In this document: positions 63,034-64,000 of the stretch, piece after piece
How the letters are laid out: every line of letters starts with the position of its first letter
Position numbering within the stretch: the stretch's first letter is position 1
DNA from: Thauera sp. 28
Lineage (GTDB): Bacteria; Pseudomonadota; Gammaproteobacteria; Burkholderiales; Rhodocyclaceae
DNA: 64,000 nt
Direction: 5' to 3'
Assembly (NCBI RefSeq): GCF_000310145.2
Contig: NZ_AMXA01000009.1
Coordinates: 1-64,000, forward strand
Program-made: the position numbers and the translations under genes
Notes under the pieces: model-generated
What the model saw: only the letters and a program-made list of their open reading frames with translations
The model's database searches: none
Told to the model about the DNA's origin: nothing

Positions 63034-64000
63034 ATGCTGATCCGGCTCGCCATCCGCAACCTGCTGCGCCAGAAGATCCGTACCGCGATGACGCTGGCCG
63101 CGATCATCTTCGGCGTATCCGGCCTGATCGTGTCCGGCGGCTTCGTGCAGGACATCTTCGTGCAGCTGGGCGAATCGATCATCCACTCGCAGACCGGGCA
63201 CGTACAGGTGTTCCGCAAGGACTTCCGCGAGAAGGGTACCCGCCAGCCGGAAAACTACCTCATCCCGGACCCCGAGGCCCTGGCCGCACGCATCACTGCG
63301 TTGCCCGAGGTCAAGGAGGTCTCGATGCGGCTGAGTTTTGCCGGTGTGCTCAACAATGGCCGGCGAGACCTGGGCATCGTTGGCGAAGGCATCGAACCCG
63401 ACAAGGAAGCACGCCTGGGTACCGCGCTGGAGATCCTCGCCGGCCGCCAGCTGCGGGATGACGACCTGTTCGGCGCAGTCATCGGCCAGGGGGTGGCGCA
63501 CGCCATGAGCCTGGAGGTAGGCGACTCCATCGTGCTCGTGCTCAACACGGCCGAAGGCGCGGTCAACACGCTCGACTTCGAGGTGGTCGGCATCTTCCAG
63601 AGCTTCTCGAAGGAGTTCGATTCGCGCGCCGTGCGCGTTCCGCTCGCCGCCGCACGCGAGCTGCTCTACACCGACGGCGCCAACATGCTGGTGACGACCC
63701 TGCACCGCACCGAGGACACCGCGCGCGCCTATGCGGCAGTAGCCGCGCTGGTCGACCCAGCTCAGTTCGAGGTCTTCGACTGGAAGATGCTGTCGGACTT
63801 CTACGAGAAGACGCTCGGGCTCTACGAGCGCCAGTTCGGTGTCCTGCAGGGCATCATCCTGGTGATGGTGCTGCTGTCGGTCGCCAACAGCGTCAATATG
63901 GCCGCATTCGAGCGCCAGGCCGAATTCGGCACCATGCAGGCGCTCGGCAACCGCAGGCGCGACATCTTCCGCCTGCTGGTCGTGGAGAACACGGTTCTGG
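63034..64000 (+). CDS. ABC transporter permease, FtsX/MacB family (cut by edge)
   Basis: The first 322 codons of a second permease are present; the gene runs off the right edge without a stop codon. The N-terminal helix (about 18-40), the SIIHSQTGHVQVFRKDF segment that parallels TIHSQLGHIQV in the first permease, and the membrane motif NSVNMAAFERQAEFGTMQALGNRRRDIFRLLVVENTVL are visible. The two proteins are likely to form a heterodimer. ATG 63034 follows the stop of the first by 6 bases. Confidence 0.9.
   Translation, partial: MLIRLAIRNLLRQKIRTAMTLAAIIFGVSGLIVSGGFVQDIFVQLGESIIHSQTGHVQVFRKDFREKGTRQPENYLIPDPEALAARITALPEVKEVSMRLSFAGVLNNGRRDLGIVGEGIEPDKEARLGTALEILAGRQLRDDDLFGAVIGQGVAHAMSLEVGDSIVLVLNTAEGAVNTLDFEVVGIFQSFSKEFDSRAVRVPLAAARELLYTDGANMLVTTLHRTEDTARAYAAVAALVDPAQFEVFDWKMLSDFYEKTLGLYERQFGVLQGIILVMVLLSVANSVNMAAFERQAEFGTMQALGNRRRDIFRLLVVENTVL

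Overview
The window is GC-rich bacterial chromosome. The gene content points to a betaproteobacterium of the Rhodocyclales type (Thauera/Azoarcus/Zoogloea-like): split proton-translocating transhydrogenase genes, glycolate oxidase, PQQ synthesis, PEP-CTERM/PrsT genes and strong sigma54 sites. This placement is inferred from gene content and protein style; no database search was possible. I see no phage, plasmid, insertion sequence or CRISPR array. The only mobile-like DNA is a family of short REP-like inverted repeats at about 1-199, 9909-9981 and 47222-47243.

Layout. (1) 0.2-4.2 kb: a DUF4395 membrane protein, then the complete minus-strand pqqABCDE operon, with a Rho-independent terminator between pqqA and pqqB. 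(2) 4.4-7.5 kb: an NhaR-like LysR regulator divergent from an unknown gene and a SbtB-like PII protein, then a proline iminopeptidase. (3) 7.7-9.9 kb: a TonB-dependent receptor resembling the PQQ importer PqqU/YncD. (4) 10-13.4 kb: lemA plus an M48 peptidase fused to a DUF6498-like membrane domain. (5) 13.5-19 kb: an AcoR-like sigma54 activator, a DUF779 protein, an ExaC-type aldehyde dehydrogenase and a porin. The dehydrogenase and the porin each have a good -24/-12 promoter, so this looks like one sigma54 regulon for growth on alcohols or aldehydes, next to the PQQ genes. (6) 19.3-28.6 kb: panE, gabD and a four-gene signalling chain (TonB receptor, YfiR, hybrid histidine kinase, REC-GGDEF) with overlapping ends. 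(7) 28.7-38.3 kb: tRNA-Pro(CGG), ispB, an orphan solute-binding protein, a lipoprotein, an aldo/keto reductase, rlmM, rhlE, a degenerate GGDEF-EAL protein and a small secreted protein. (8) 38.3-49 kb: pntB-pntAB-pntAA, a PP2C phosphatase, glcFED with a LysR regulator, and a SulP transporter. (9) 49-52.2 kb: rplU-rpmA-obgE-proB. (10) 52.3-59.5 kb: a glycosyltransferase, prsT, a sulfotransferase, a membrane protein, and a PEP-CTERM protein with its own sigma54 promoter. (11) 59.7-64 kb: a nitroreductase/ThiF pair, then two FtsX/MacB-type ABC permeases, the second cut by the window edge.

The most noteworthy items are the sigma54-controlled dehydrogenase/porin group, the ThiF-nitroreductase pair, the M48-DUF6498 fusion, the PqqU-like receptor near pqq, the PEP-CTERM sigma54 promoter with inverted repeats upstream, and the attenuator-like terminators after pqqA and after the aldehyde dehydrogenase. 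Functions come from recognising motifs in the translated sequences. Starts were chosen from ribosome binding sites and signal peptides.
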